This document shows positions 55,568-64,000 of a stretch of 64,000 nt of DNA, piece by piece (the stretch's first letter is position 1; each line of letters opens with the position of its first letter). Source of the DNA: Marinobacter nanhaiticus D15-8W (GTDB taxonomy: Bacteria > Pseudomonadota > Gammaproteobacteria > Pseudomonadales > Oleiphilaceae); NCBI RefSeq assembly GCF_036511935.1, contig NZ_AP028878.1:4774001-4838000 (forward strand). The letters are read 5' to 3'. Under the pieces are notes generated by a model that saw only the letters and a list, made by a program, of their open reading frames with translations, did not search any database and was not told where the DNA came from. A program made the position numbers and the translations under genes.

Positions 55568-56446
55568 ATGTCCAGATTTCTGCCCCTTTTGCTGGTCCAG
55601 GCCCCCGCCCGACAGCCTGGAGACGCCGCCGCGTTGGATGGATTCGAGCACGAGATCGCCACCTATCTGAGCGATTTCGGCCCGGATTTCAGCCAGGCCC
55701 GGATGGTGGTCTACCCGGAGCTGCACCTGTGCAGCGCCGAAGGCACGCCGGAAGAACGGACCGCCCAGCTTGAGGCCGCAGCGGAACCCATGTCGGGTCC
55801 GCGCATCCAGCGATTGGGGTACATCGCCAGGAAACTGGGCATCTGGCTGCTACCGGGCACCGTGTGCGAACGCGGAGAGGATGGCCATCTCTACAACACC
55901 GCCCCGGTGTTCTCGCCGGAAGGTGAGTTAGTGGCCGCTTACCGCAAGTGCTTCCCCTGGCGCCCATTCGAGCCATACCGCCCGGGCAGCGAGTTTGTGG
56001 TCTTCGACGTACCCGGCGTGGCGCGGGTGGGCCTGGCGGTCTGCTACGACATCTGGTTCCCGGAAGTATCCCGCCAGCTCGCCTGGATGGGTGCCGAGGT
56101 GATCATCAACCAGGCTGCCACCACCACCTGCGACCGGACGCAGGAGCAGGTGCTGGTGCGGGCGACCTCGATCTTCAACCAGGTCTATGTCGTCAGCGCC
56201 AATATGGCGGAGCCAGCCGGGATGGGGCAAAGCCTCATCGTCGATCCTGAAGGCCACGTGCGCACTGCCATGCCCGGCGCGACGGCTGGCATTCTCACCG
56301 ATGTACTGAATCTCTCAGAGGTCGAGCGGGTGCGTACTTTCGGCACCGCCGGGTTGAACCGCATGTGGTCGCAGTTCCGGGCGGACGATCCGGTGCTGGA
56401 GCTGCCGATGTATGAGGGACGGTTGGATCCGAAGAAGATGAGCTAG
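55568..56446 (+). CDS. Carbon-nitrogen hydrolase (nitrilase superfamily)
   Basis: 292 residues. The Glu-Lys-Cys catalytic triad is present: Glu in VVYPELHL near residue 45, Lys in AYRKCFPW near residue 128, and Cys in AVCYDIWFPE near residue 159. Members are aliphatic amidases, N-carbamoyl hydrolases or omega-amidases. The adjacent permease suggests use of an external amide or carbamoyl compound for nitrogen. The start at ATG 55568 is set by GAGGAATACC. Confidence 0.87.
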   Translation: MSRFLPLLLVQAPARQPGDAAALDGFEHEIATYLSDFGPDFSQARMVVYPELHLCSAEGTPEERTAQLEAAAEPMSGPRIQRLGYIARKLGIWLLPGTVCERGEDGHLYNTAPVFSPEGELVAAYRKCFPWRPFEPYRPGSEFVVFDVPGVARVGLAVCYDIWFPEVSRQLAWMGAEVIINQAATTTCDRTQEQVLVRATSIFNQVYVVSANMAEPAGMGQSLIVDPEGHVRTAMPGATAGILTDVLNLSEVERVRTFGTAGLNRMWSQFRADDPVLELPMYEGRLDPKKMS

Positions 56447-56616
56447 TGTGTTCGGGTCTTGGCTGCTGGGTGACTGCTCGCGCCGGACAAAAGCCAAGAC
56501 CTGATTTGCTCCCACACCTTCCTGGAATTCCCACACCGCTTAATAGACACGTTTCCCCAATTCGAAGCTACGGTGCCCGCATCGGCAGTTATCGCTCGAT
56601 CAGCGCGCCCGCCTCA

Positions 56617-56856
56617 TCAAGACTCTTTGGCAAACAGCTTCTGGAACAGACGCTCAGACTCCTGGAGACCTTCGTCGGTAAACAGTACCGACTTGGCCTT
56701 ACCGACGGGATTATGAATAAAACCTTTATCATGAAGCCGACCCATGGCATCCCAGTCGAACGATTTCCAGGCCCGGGCATCGTCATGCAACGTCAGGTAC
56801 AACAAAGCCAGCACGGCTTCGTCGATCTTGTTCTCGTCGATTTCCACCAGTGTCAC
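56617..56856 (-). CDS. DUF6429-family small protein
   Basis: 79 residues. The start IDENKIDEAVLALLYLTLHDDARAWKSFDWDAMGRLHDKGFI is characteristic of this widespread small-protein family of unknown function. It is compact, acidic at the N-terminus and Lys/Glu-rich at the C-terminus. It stands alone, convergent with the nitrilase-family gene. Confidence 0.83.
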   Translation of the reverse strand: MTLVEIDENKIDEAVLALLYLTLHDDARAWKSFDWDAMGRLHDKGFIHNPVGKAKSVLFTDEGLQESERLFQKLFAKES

Positions 56857-57078
56857 CTCACAGGATCAGGTATGAATGTTCACAGCGTGGTTTTTCCGTC
56901 GCTGCGCCACCGCTAGGGTAACGCACCCACAGCTGTTGCAAAGTCCCAGACCGGGCGCCCAACCCAGTTTGCTCGGACCAAAGTAAGAACGCCGCCACCA
57001 CCTTCCAGAGCATAATGTTTCCGTAAGCTTTGCCCGCATAGGATGGCGGTTCCTCATTTGCCATGCTGGAGATAGACC

Positions 57079-58074
57079 GTGGCCAGAAGAATGTCCAACC
57101 TTGTTGCCGCTGACGCCAAGCTGCGTCCAAACCCGGCGTTCTCGCCTGTCCTACGCGCCCTGGTGGTCGTCACTACCCTGGGGCTATCCGCCTGCGATTC
57201 AGAGGCGAAAACACAGGACGATGCAACCGGAGGCCCAGCCGATACACCCGAGGACATCGGAACCGTTCCGGTAAAGGACAGTCGCTGGCTCCCGGCACCT
57301 GGTACAACCTGGGCCTGGCAGCTCCAGAACTACGACAACCTGGACATCAACCAGGACGTAACCGCCTTCGATATCGATCTGTTCGAAGGCAGTGAGGGTG
57401 GTTCCGATAGTCTGATCCGGCAACTAAAAGACAACGGCAAGAAAGTCATCTGCTATTTTAGTGCGGGGACCCTAGAGGATTGGCGGCCTGACGCAGAGCA
57501 GTTTGCCGAGGGTTCCGTCATCGCCGACGGCGACATGCAGCAGTGGCCCGGTGAAACCTGGCTGGATATCAGCAACGCCCGCGCATTGGAGCAGACGATC
57601 AAGCCCATTATGGCCGCCCGACTCGATCGGGCGCGTGACGCCGGTTGCGACGCCGTTGAACCCGATAACGTCGATGCCTACCTGAATGACGATGAAACCC
57701 GTGGGCTGATTAGCGCCGCCGACCAACTGGCCTACAACACATGGCTAGCCGGTGCCGCCCATGACCGCGGATTGAGCGTTGGGCTCAAGAACGATCTCGA
57801 CCAATTGGATGCACTGGCGGAACACTTCGACTTCGCCGTGAACGAACAATGCTACGCCTACGGCAACGAGTGCGTACTCTATGAAGATACCTTCCTGGCC
57901 GCCGGCAAAGCCGTGTTCAACCAGGAGTACTATGAAGAGGGTTCGGAGGGCGAGCTCACCCGCACCGAGTTCCTGAATAACGCCTGCCCCTACTTCCTGA
58001 ATGCGGGCATCTCGGGGCTTTGGAGCCGGGGCTACGATCTTGACGGGACGAGCGCCCTCGCCTGCAGTAACTAG
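57079..58074 (+). CDS. GH114-like lipoprotein (endo-alpha-1,4-polygalactosaminidase family)
   Basis: 331 residues. The N-terminus has a lipobox-like LSAC (Cys near 37). The body is a TIM barrel of the GH114 group: TTWAWQLQNYDNLD, AFDIDLFEG, KVICYFSAGTLEDWRPD, WLDISNA, CDAVEPDNVDAY and FAVNEQCYAYGNE are the signatures, with acidic residues in the expected strand ends. Members break down galactosamine polymers, such as the Pel polysaccharide or fungal galactosaminogalactan. GTG 57079 has a TGGAGATAG site; ATG 57091 is an alternative. A two-component system follows 60 bp downstream. Confidence 0.85.
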   Translation: MARRMSNLVAADAKLRPNPAFSPVLRALVVVTTLGLSACDSEAKTQDDATGGPADTPEDIGTVPVKDSRWLPAPGTTWAWQLQNYDNLDINQDVTAFDIDLFEGSEGGSDSLIRQLKDNGKKVICYFSAGTLEDWRPDAEQFAEGSVIADGDMQQWPGETWLDISNARALEQTIKPIMAARLDRARDAGCDAVEPDNVDAYLNDDETRGLISAADQLAYNTWLAGAAHDRGLSVGLKNDLDQLDALAEHFDFAVNEQCYAYGNECVLYEDTFLAAGKAVFNQEYYEEGSEGELTRTEFLNNACPYFLNAGISGLWSRGYDLDGTSALACSN

Positions 58075-58134
58075 ACAGCAATGACGCCATGGCACAGGGA
58101 CGTGCCTTGGATTGGCGATTAGGACAAACAGACC

Positions 58135-58818
58135 ATGCGATTACTTGTTATTGAAGATGCCGATATCCTGCGCCAGAGCCTGGTCACAGGCCTCACGGAC
58201 TGCGGCTACGTCGTTGACGCAACCGCCGACGGCAAGGAAGGCCTGTGGCTGGCCGAAGGCTCGCCCGATAACCAGCCCTACGACCTGATCATCCTCGATA
58301 TCATGTTGCCAGGGCTCAACGGCTTCGAACTGTTACAACGCCTGCGAGCCTCCGGCAACGACACACTGGTATTGATGCTCAGCGCAAGGGATGAGACCAG
58401 CGACCGCATTCAGGGTCTGAGAAATGGCGCTGATGACTACCTACCCAAACCGTTTGACTTTGACGAGCTACTCGCCCGCATCGAGGCTTTGATACGTCGC
58501 CGTGGCGGCACGGCCAGCAACCTGCTCCAACTGGGCGAACTCAGCATCGACCTGCATAGGAAACAGGTTTACCTGGGGGAACGTGCCATCAATTTGCCGC
58601 CCCGGGAATATGCGCTGTTGGAGTGCCTGGCGCTCAACCGCCACCGAATCGTATCCCGCCAGGAAATCGAACAGAAGATTTACGACGAGCGTATTGAACC
58701 GATGAGCAATGTGGTGGACTCCGCTATCTCCAACTTACGCAAGCTCATCGATCATGACGAAGGACCGTCACTCATCACCACCCGGCGGGGCCGGGGCTAC
58801 CAGATCCGCCAATCCTGA
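58135..58818 (+). CDS. OmpR-family response regulator (QseB-like)
   Basis: 227 residues. The receiver domain has the phosphoacceptor in DLIILDIMLPGLNG near residue 55, the acidic pair in IEDAD and the conserved Lys in YLPKPFDFDELLARI. A winged-helix DNA-binding domain follows (EYALLECLALNRHRIVSRQEI and SNLRKLI). It is coupled with the histidine kinase 54 bp downstream. Confidence 0.94.
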   Translation: MRLLVIEDADILRQSLVTGLTDCGYVVDATADGKEGLWLAEGSPDNQPYDLIILDIMLPGLNGFELLQRLRASGNDTLVLMLSARDETSDRIQGLRNGADDYLPKPFDFDELLARIEALIRRRGGTASNLLQLGELSIDLHRKQVYLGERAINLPPREYALLECLALNRHRIVSRQEIEQKIYDERIEPMSNVVDSAISNLRKLIDHDEGPSLITTRRGRGYQIRQS

Positions 58819-58872
58819 GACCACACCCGTTGACCATATGCCTGTGCCACCGACTCGCTTAGAGGCCGTCCA

Positions 58873-60342
58873 TTGAAATCCATTCGCGCCACAACCACCT
58901 GGCTCACCTTCTTCGGGGTCAGCCTGCTTGGCTTCGCGCTTTGCGGGTCCACCTACTGGATTGCCCGGGAGGCCCTGCTCGAGCAGTTCGACCAGGACCT
59001 GAGCCTGGAATTCCAGAGCCTCGCAAGCGTCTCGCGGGTCTGGCCGGATGGCGACTTCTACGTTGACCTGGATTTCGACGTCGCCACCCAATATAACCAC
59101 GGCGGTACTCGCCTCTTTCAGGTGTGGAACGAAACGGGAGACAAGGTCATCGACCAGTCCCCCCTGCTGGAGGAAGTAAACCAGCGGCTCTCCTACCCGC
59201 CCAAACCTCCCGGCCATGATCCCTACTTCTACAACCTCAACCTTCCGGACGGAACGCCCGCCCGAGCCGTATTCCAACGCATCGATGCCCAATGGGGCTG
59301 GGTCGAGAAACAGCCTGATCTTGTCGTAGACGATTCGGTGGAGAGGACGGCAGTACAGCTGCTGGTCGTCCGCGAACGCAAATCCCTGGACAGCGCGCTG
59401 AGCCTGCTCCAGCGCTGGAGCCTGGCGATTGCCGGCTTGCTACCTGCCTTGTGCTTCCTGGTGGTCAGGTCAACGGTTGGGCGAGGCATCCAGCCGCTGG
59501 GACAATTGGCGGGCGAGGTCGATGCGATACGCACCAGTAGCGAACAACTTTCGCCGCCCGCAACCTGGCCACGGGAAATCTCACCGGTTGTCGAGACCCT
59601 GAACGCCCTGCTGGATCGGCTGGAGCAGCACTTGAAGCGGGAGCGCCGGTTCACCGCCGATGTGGCCCACGAACTCAGGACTCCCCTGGCCGAGTTACGT
59701 ACCGCGACAGATATCGCCCTGTACATTCGAGCGGCTCAACTTCCGGACAGTACGTGGGACGATATCGACGCCCAGCGCGCCGAGCGCCTGCTCAACGCCG
59801 TTAAGCAGGCCAACCAGCTATCCCACTCCATGGCGGATCTGGTCAACGCCATGCTACTGCTGGCCCGCTTCCAGTCAGGGCAAAGCGTGCCAGAAAGAAA
59901 ACCGGTAAGAGTGGACAGGCTCGTCGCACAGCACATCGAAAGCCTCCGCACCCGCGCCGAACAACGCAGTCTCCGACTGGACACCACGATACCTGAAGAG
60001 ATCACGACCGAGACCGACCAGGGGCTGCTCACGATTATCCTGGCTAACCTGATCGGCAACGCAGTGGCGCATGCGCCACCGTATTCGAGTGTCGCGCTTT
60101 GCCTGAGGCCTGCGGGGACCAGCTTTGACCTGACGCTGACCAACCCGGCGCCGTCCCTCGAGCAGGCGGACCTGGCCCAACTCTTCGAACCGTTCTGGCG
60201 TAAAGGCGCATCGCGCTCCGAACGCGACCACTATGGACTCGGACTCGCCATTACACGGGAAGCCTGCCTGAGCCTCGACCTGTCACTGAAAGCGGACCTG
60301 GATAACAGGCACACGCTTACCATCACGCTGTCATCGGGATAA
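58873..60342 (+). CDS. Sensor histidine kinase (partner of the QseB-like regulator)
   Basis: 489 residues. Two membrane helices (LTFFGVSLLGFALCGSTYWI and WSLAIAGLLPALCFLVV) enclose a periplasmic sensor of about 150 residues. HisKA has the phospho-His in DVAHELRTPLAEL near residue 265. The ATPase part has the N box (ILANLIGNAVAHAP) and the G2 motif GLGLAI, but where a DxGxG box is expected it reads LTLTNPAPSLEQ, so ATP binding may be altered. The start is TTG 58873 with an AGAGGCC site. Confidence 0.9.
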   Translation: MKSIRATTTWLTFFGVSLLGFALCGSTYWIAREALLEQFDQDLSLEFQSLASVSRVWPDGDFYVDLDFDVATQYNHGGTRLFQVWNETGDKVIDQSPLLEEVNQRLSYPPKPPGHDPYFYNLNLPDGTPARAVFQRIDAQWGWVEKQPDLVVDDSVERTAVQLLVVRERKSLDSALSLLQRWSLAIAGLLPALCFLVVRSTVGRGIQPLGQLAGEVDAIRTSSEQLSPPATWPREISPVVETLNALLDRLEQHLKRERRFTADVAHELRTPLAELRTATDIALYIRAAQLPDSTWDDIDAQRAERLLNAVKQANQLSHSMADLVNAMLLLARFQSGQSVPERKPVRVDRLVAQHIESLRTRAEQRSLRLDTTIPEEITTETDQGLLTIILANLIGNAVAHAPPYSSVALCLRPAGTSFDLTLTNPAPSLEQADLAQLFEPFWRKGASRSERDHYGLGLAITREACLSLDLSLKADLDNRHTLTITLSSG

Positions 60343-60712
60343 GGCCTTCGGCGCGCGGCGATCTCGCTCGATCTCCTTTGCAAGGCGGCCATCGACCTTC
60401 GGCCGTTACAAGTCGTCTTCCAATCACGACCGGCCAAACCCTACGCTGACACTCCCTGCTGTTTGAACGCCTTTCTACTTCGCTTTCCAAATAGTTATAC
60501 TTTTAAATTATCAAAATATGTTTATAGATAACTTTTTCTTTTAACTCGGTTGTCATATTCCTCGTGCAAGCTCGCCTCCAGATTGGAGCGCTCGGTTCTC
60601 GCTTTCGGACCACCAAAGGCTTCGCCTGGTACGTCAAAGCCACTCGCTATGCATCGGCTCCAGTCCCCGCCCATCCCGACACGCTTTTGAGCGTTCTTAA
60701 AAAGGAACGAAG
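60343..60712. other. 370-bp gene-free region with an AT-rich tract
   Basis: The segment 60478-60555 is markedly AT-rich compared with the window. It is probably promoter and silencer-type DNA (for example an MvaT/H-NS target) for the PAP2 lipoprotein gene. No RNA gene or terminator was recognised. Confidence 0.45.
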
Positions 60713-62989
60713 ATGTTGCCCTGTAAAGCGAAACTCTGGAACGTCACCGTGATCGCCCTGGCGGTGTCATTGTCAGCCTGTAACAGCGATAGTCACCATG
60801 ACGACGCCAGCGCCGAACCGAGCCTTCCGCAAGGCCTGGGTTACAGCCAATCGATCGGCGAACCGCAGCTTGGTGCGGGCGAACAGGCCGTTGTAGATAG
60901 CTACCTCGCCGAAACGAATAACAACAATTACGCCATCGCCTACAGTCCAACCTACGCCCCCATGCTTCAGATCCTGAAGGGGTTCGACAAGATCTACACA
61001 CTGGGGGACGACACATGGTCAACCTACGGCTCCGAGAACCTGGAGGCCAATAGCTCGGAAGGCACGTTCAGCTACACCGGCGTCAATGGCGGGGCCACTA
61101 AAAAGACCAATGAGGTGCTGAGCACGGTCACCTTCGAAAACGCTCGAATCCTCGACATGAAGATCTGGAAGGAAAACTTCGATTACGTCAAAACGTTGAC
61201 CCGCCAGGGGCAGGATACGCCAGACACCATCCGCGCCGAGGCGGATATCCAGCGCTTCGCCTACCTGGACGACCAGCGGGAAAAAGGCTACAGCATCACT
61301 TCCGGCCTGGGGCCACTGGCCAGCGCCTACCGTAAGGGCGCCAATGCGGTCACCACGTTGTCGAGGGACAGCGACAACGTGAACCAGATTATGTACGACC
61401 CAGCCTCAGGCACCTCGACCTCCTTTTCGATCATGGACGAGAGCCGGCTGATCAACACCATCAGCGACGGTGGTTCAGGGGGAACAAACTACGGCCAAAC
61501 GGGTCACGACCTCGATGCCGTGGTCTCCCTGCTGCACGTCATCGCCGGTTACGGCGCATCCACGGAAGCCCCCAAGTACCACTTCCAGTCTCCCCGCCCC
61601 TGGCGTATCGAAGCCGACGATTACTCCGTGGCCTCATTCAATGGACAGGACAAGAGCAACCTGCAGGAACATACCTGCTACAACCCCGACGGCAGCACCC
61701 AAACCAAGTACTACGAAAACCCCGTCAACCCCCTGGTCGAGCCCATTACCGGCCTCAAGTGCGTGCGCCGGGCCACCTACACCGACAACGGCGACGGTAC
61801 CTACTCAGGCGATTTCGATGGCACCGGCACTTGGGTCTCCAGCCGAGCCAAGGATGGCGCCTTCCCCAGCGGCCATACCACTGAAGCTTATGACCGGGGC
61901 CTGGGCATGGCCTATGCCATGCCGCAGCGATTCGCGGAGATGGTTGCGCGGGCGGCAGAGCTTGGGCACAACCGGATCGTCGCAGGCATGCACTCCCCTC
62001 TGGACGTCATCGGTGGGCGCATTATGGCTGAAGCCGTAACCGCAGCAGCGATCTACGACCCGGAAAATCGTGAGGGCGCCGACGCGGCCGTTTCGCAAGC
62101 TGAGGCCTACTTGTCCGAGCAGGCTAAAGCGGCGGGTTACGACTCCGTCTACGCGTGGGCCCAAAGCGATTTCGACGCCGAATCCCACGACGCGATGAAA
62201 GCACGCTACAGGGCATTCCTGACCTACGGCTTAAGCAAGCTCGACGAACCCGCCAGGGAGCCTGAAGTCCCCAAGGGTGCCGAAATATTGCTGAAGTCCC
62301 GCTTCCCGTATCTTGACGGGCAACAGCGCCGGGCCGTCCTTGCGACAACCGAGATCGCATCGAATTATCCCGTCATCTCTGAATCCCATGGCTGGGGACG
62401 ACTTGATCTGGTCGCCGCCGCCGACGGCTATAGTGCATTCGACGGCGATGTCGACATCTATATGGATGGGCTCGACAACGACGGCTTCAACGCGAACGAT
62501 TACTGGCGGAACGACATTTCCGGCAAGGGCCGTTTACGCAAGGACGGCACCGGTACACTGCACCTGACGGGCGACAACACCTACACCGGCGGAACATTGC
62601 TGGTCGGTGGCACCCTGGTGGCTGGCTCTTCGACGGCCTTCGGTGACCATACCCTGTACCAGGAGGGAGGCACCGTCGACGTATCTATCGAGGACAAGGG
62701 CTCAAAAGGCGCGCTGACCGTATCTGACTACGTACAGAAAGCGGGAACGCTATCGCTGGATCTTGGCAGGGGTGCACAAGTGCAGGCGGCAGGCAGCGTC
62801 TTCCTCAATGGCGGCGCGCTGAAACTGACCGTTCCGAGACTGTCCGGTGAAACCCGCTACACCGTTATCGCTGCTGATCATGTCGAAGGCGAATTCGGCA
62901 CCGCAGCTGCTACGGACAACGAGGGAAGAGCCTACGCCGTGTCATTGCAATACGACGACAATAAGATTGTCGCGACACTCAACCCCTGA
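60713..62989 (+). CDS. PAP2-family phosphatase lipoprotein with autotransporter-type repeat
   Basis: 758 residues. The N-terminus is a lipoprotein signal (LAVSLSAC, Cys near residue 23). The phosphatase motifs are complete: K-x6-RP in KYHFQSPRP near residue 293, PSGHT near residue 385 and R-x5-H-x3-D in RIVAGMHSPLD near residue 423. A region of about 120 residues follows, then an autotransporter-associated beta-strand repeat (LRKDGTGTLHLTGDNTYTGG near residue 605) and a short beta-rich end. No C-terminal barrel is present. It is likely a surface or periplasmic acid phosphatase held by its lipid anchor. Confidence 0.84.
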   Translation: MLPCKAKLWNVTVIALAVSLSACNSDSHHDDASAEPSLPQGLGYSQSIGEPQLGAGEQAVVDSYLAETNNNNYAIAYSPTYAPMLQILKGFDKIYTLGDDTWSTYGSENLEANSSEGTFSYTGVNGGATKKTNEVLSTVTFENARILDMKIWKENFDYVKTLTRQGQDTPDTIRAEADIQRFAYLDDQREKGYSITSGLGPLASAYRKGANAVTTLSRDSDNVNQIMYDPASGTSTSFSIMDESRLINTISDGGSGGTNYGQTGHDLDAVVSLLHVIAGYGASTEAPKYHFQSPRPWRIEADDYSVASFNGQDKSNLQEHTCYNPDGSTQTKYYENPVNPLVEPITGLKCVRRATYTDNGDGTYSGDFDGTGTWVSSRAKDGAFPSGHTTEAYDRGLGMAYAMPQRFAEMVARAAELGHNRIVAGMHSPLDVIGGRIMAEAVTAAAIYDPENREGADAAVSQAEAYLSEQAKAAGYDSVYAWAQSDFDAESHDAMKARYRAFLTYGLSKLDEPAREPEVPKGAEILLKSRFPYLDGQQRRAVLATTEIASNYPVISESHGWGRLDLVAAADGYSAFDGDVDIYMDGLDNDGFNANDYWRNDISGKGRLRKDGTGTLHLTGDNTYTGGTLLVGGTLVAGSSTAFGDHTLYQEGGTVDVSIEDKGSKGALTVSDYVQKAGTLSLDLGRGAQVQAAGSVFLNGGALKLTVPRLSGETRYTVIAADHVEGEFGTAAATDNEGRAYAVSLQYDDNKIVATLNP

Positions 62990-63310
62990 TTGTTCGACGG
63001 GCACGATGGCCCCTATCCACTGGGGCCATCGCGTTGAGAAGAGACATCAGGACATGTCTGACGAAGGGGGCTACCGGCACCGCTTACCAAAAGATGGCTT
63101 CATAGTGATAAACACCCGCATCCCCACCAACGTTTTACCTTAATAATCCCTCCGCCTGGTCGCGCTAGGAAAAGACCGATCAGCACACGATATGACGTGA
63201 GACCTCAAACGTGCGTTTTCGCTTGCTGAGAGGTACTCGCGAGATCCCCACTTAGTGCGGGTTCAGGTCTTGCCTGTTGCCCGAGCGCTACGATGTGCTC
63301 TCCGAGCGAA
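62990..63310. other. 321-bp gene-free region with a stem-loop
   Basis: GATGGCCCC (63005-63013) pairs with GGGGCCATC (63022-63030) around an 8-nt loop 15 bp after the PAP2 stop. No T-run follows, so it is a possible terminator only. The remainder to the leftward LysE gene shows nothing recognisable. Confidence 0.5.
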
Positions 63311-63937
63311 TCAATTGCTGGCGACCATGTGTATCCCAAGACCAACAAGACAGGCGCCGACGACCTTATCAAGTAAACGCCCGAATGACTTTAAGCGACG
63401 CTGCATTCCCTGGGTCGCCACCAGCCGGCTGAGTAACGAAAACCAAGCGACATGCGCCAGCGCAATGAACAGCCCGTATCCCACCTGCACTGACACCGCC
63501 GTGTTCGACGAAACCACTTGGCTGAAAAGCGCGACGACAAACAGCATCGCCTTGGGATTTAAAGCGTTGCAAAGCACGCCTTGCCAAAGCAACCAGGTGT
63601 CACTCGACCGTCGCGGCTGATCGGCGGGGCTGGAATTAGCCTTTTGGCACGAAGGCAAGAGCGCGCCAATCCCCAGCCAGATAAGGTAGGCTGCGCCCAA
63701 ATAGCGAATCACCTCCACCAACCAGGCGTGCTGTGCCATTAGCAAGCCGAAACCCAGCAAGGTGTAACTCACGTGCACCGCGATTCCAAGCCCGATCCCC
63801 ACCGCACCGAGATATCCAGCCCGAGGGCCGCGCGTAAGACACTGGCGCACTACGAAAGCGAAATCCGGCCCCGGGCTCATAACCGCGAGCAGGGTAACGG
63901 TTGCAACCGCAACCAACTCAACCGACACAGATGACAT
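63311..63937 (-). CDS. LysE-family amino acid exporter (RhtB-like)
   Basis: 208 residues with about six helices. The start (VAVATVTLLAVMSPGPDFAFVVRQCLTRGPRAGYLGAVGIGLG) and the block IRYLGAAYLIWLGIGAL are LysE/RhtB signatures; GVLCNALNPKAMLFVVALFSQ in the middle is typical too. The family exports basic amino acids, homoserine or threonine. The start is set by GGGGAAG. The window ends 63 bp upstream of it. Confidence 0.9.
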   Translation of the reverse strand: MSSVSVELVAVATVTLLAVMSPGPDFAFVVRQCLTRGPRAGYLGAVGIGLGIAVHVSYTLLGFGLLMAQHAWLVEVIRYLGAAYLIWLGIGALLPSCQKANSSPADQPRRSSDTWLLWQGVLCNALNPKAMLFVVALFSQVVSSNTAVSVQVGYGLFIALAHVAWFSLLSRLVATQGMQRRLKSFGRLLDKVVGACLVGLGIHMVASN

Positions 63938-64000
63938 GTCAGACTTCCCCCCCTCATATTGAAAAGGAGCATTGTGAGAGATCGGGGAATAGCGCAGAAT

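Overview
The window reads as chromosome of a GC-rich marine gammaproteobacterium, most likely Marinobacter or a close relative. The signs are the prmA / zinc-ribbon DUF3426 / dusB-fis / purH-purD order, a long (about 531 residue) isocitrate lyase, a PA0069-type radical SAM protein behind a LexA box, and acetylornithine aminotransferase plus arginine succinyltransferase in one operon. The genus is an inference from gene order and protein style; no rRNA or tRNA gene was seen. Almost everything is chromosomal housekeeping or accessory metabolism. No prophage, insertion sequence, integrase or CRISPR array is visible.

Layout. 1-7.2 kb: tail of accC, prmA, a DUF3426 membrane protein, dusB-fis (4-nt overlap), purH, an inverted pair of REP-like palindromes, purD. 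7.2-13.9 kb: a lipoprotein hydrolase, an orphan periplasmic binding protein, a Kef-type antiporter, and a leftward group of CASTOR/POLLUX-like channel, YbaK deacylase and CadR-like MerR regulator. 14.4-19.7 kb: the most unusual region, described below. 19.9-22.95 kb: aceA, divergent from the LexA-controlled radical SAM gene. 23.3-32.4 kb: a dipeptide-use island (DppABCDF transporter, LysR regulator, PepQ prolidase, threonine aldolase). 32.4-35.5 kb: small leftward genes (binding protein, HAD phosphatase, phosphatase-like protein, DUF1275, Lrp regulator). 35.7-39.5 kb: astC-astA-DUF1338 and a Mut7-C protein. 39.5-44.5 kb: desaturase, class A beta-lactamase, VOC protein, glutathione transferase, outer-membrane barrel. 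44.9-48.8 kb: GltS-like carrier, methyltransferase, TetR-MFS pair. 48.9-51.5 kb: a PAS-GGDEF-EAL enzyme coupled to an RsbQ-like hydrolase. 52-64 kb: a lipoprotein, a LuxR / APC permease / nitrilase-family set, a DUF6429 protein, a GH114-like lipoprotein next to a two-component system, a PAP2 phosphatase lipoprotein with an autotransporter-type repeat, and a LysE exporter.

The best candidate for a little-described system is 14.4-19.7 kb. A VpsR-like regulator with a degenerate AAA+ domain is translationally coupled to a FapF-like outer-membrane barrel. Opposite them runs a four-gene operon: a secreted Asp/Asn/Ser repeat protein, a small secreted Asn/Gln-rich protein, a FapD-like C39 double-glycine peptidase and an exported protein with an internal Gly-Gly motif. 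The operon has a near-consensus sigma-54 promoter and a 24-bp palindrome about 120 bp upstream of the predicted start, the usual place for an enhancer. I read this as a Fap-like machine for exporting an extracellular fibre or adhesin whose main subunit is an acidic NSD-repeat protein. The gene content is visible in the sequence; the function is inferred.
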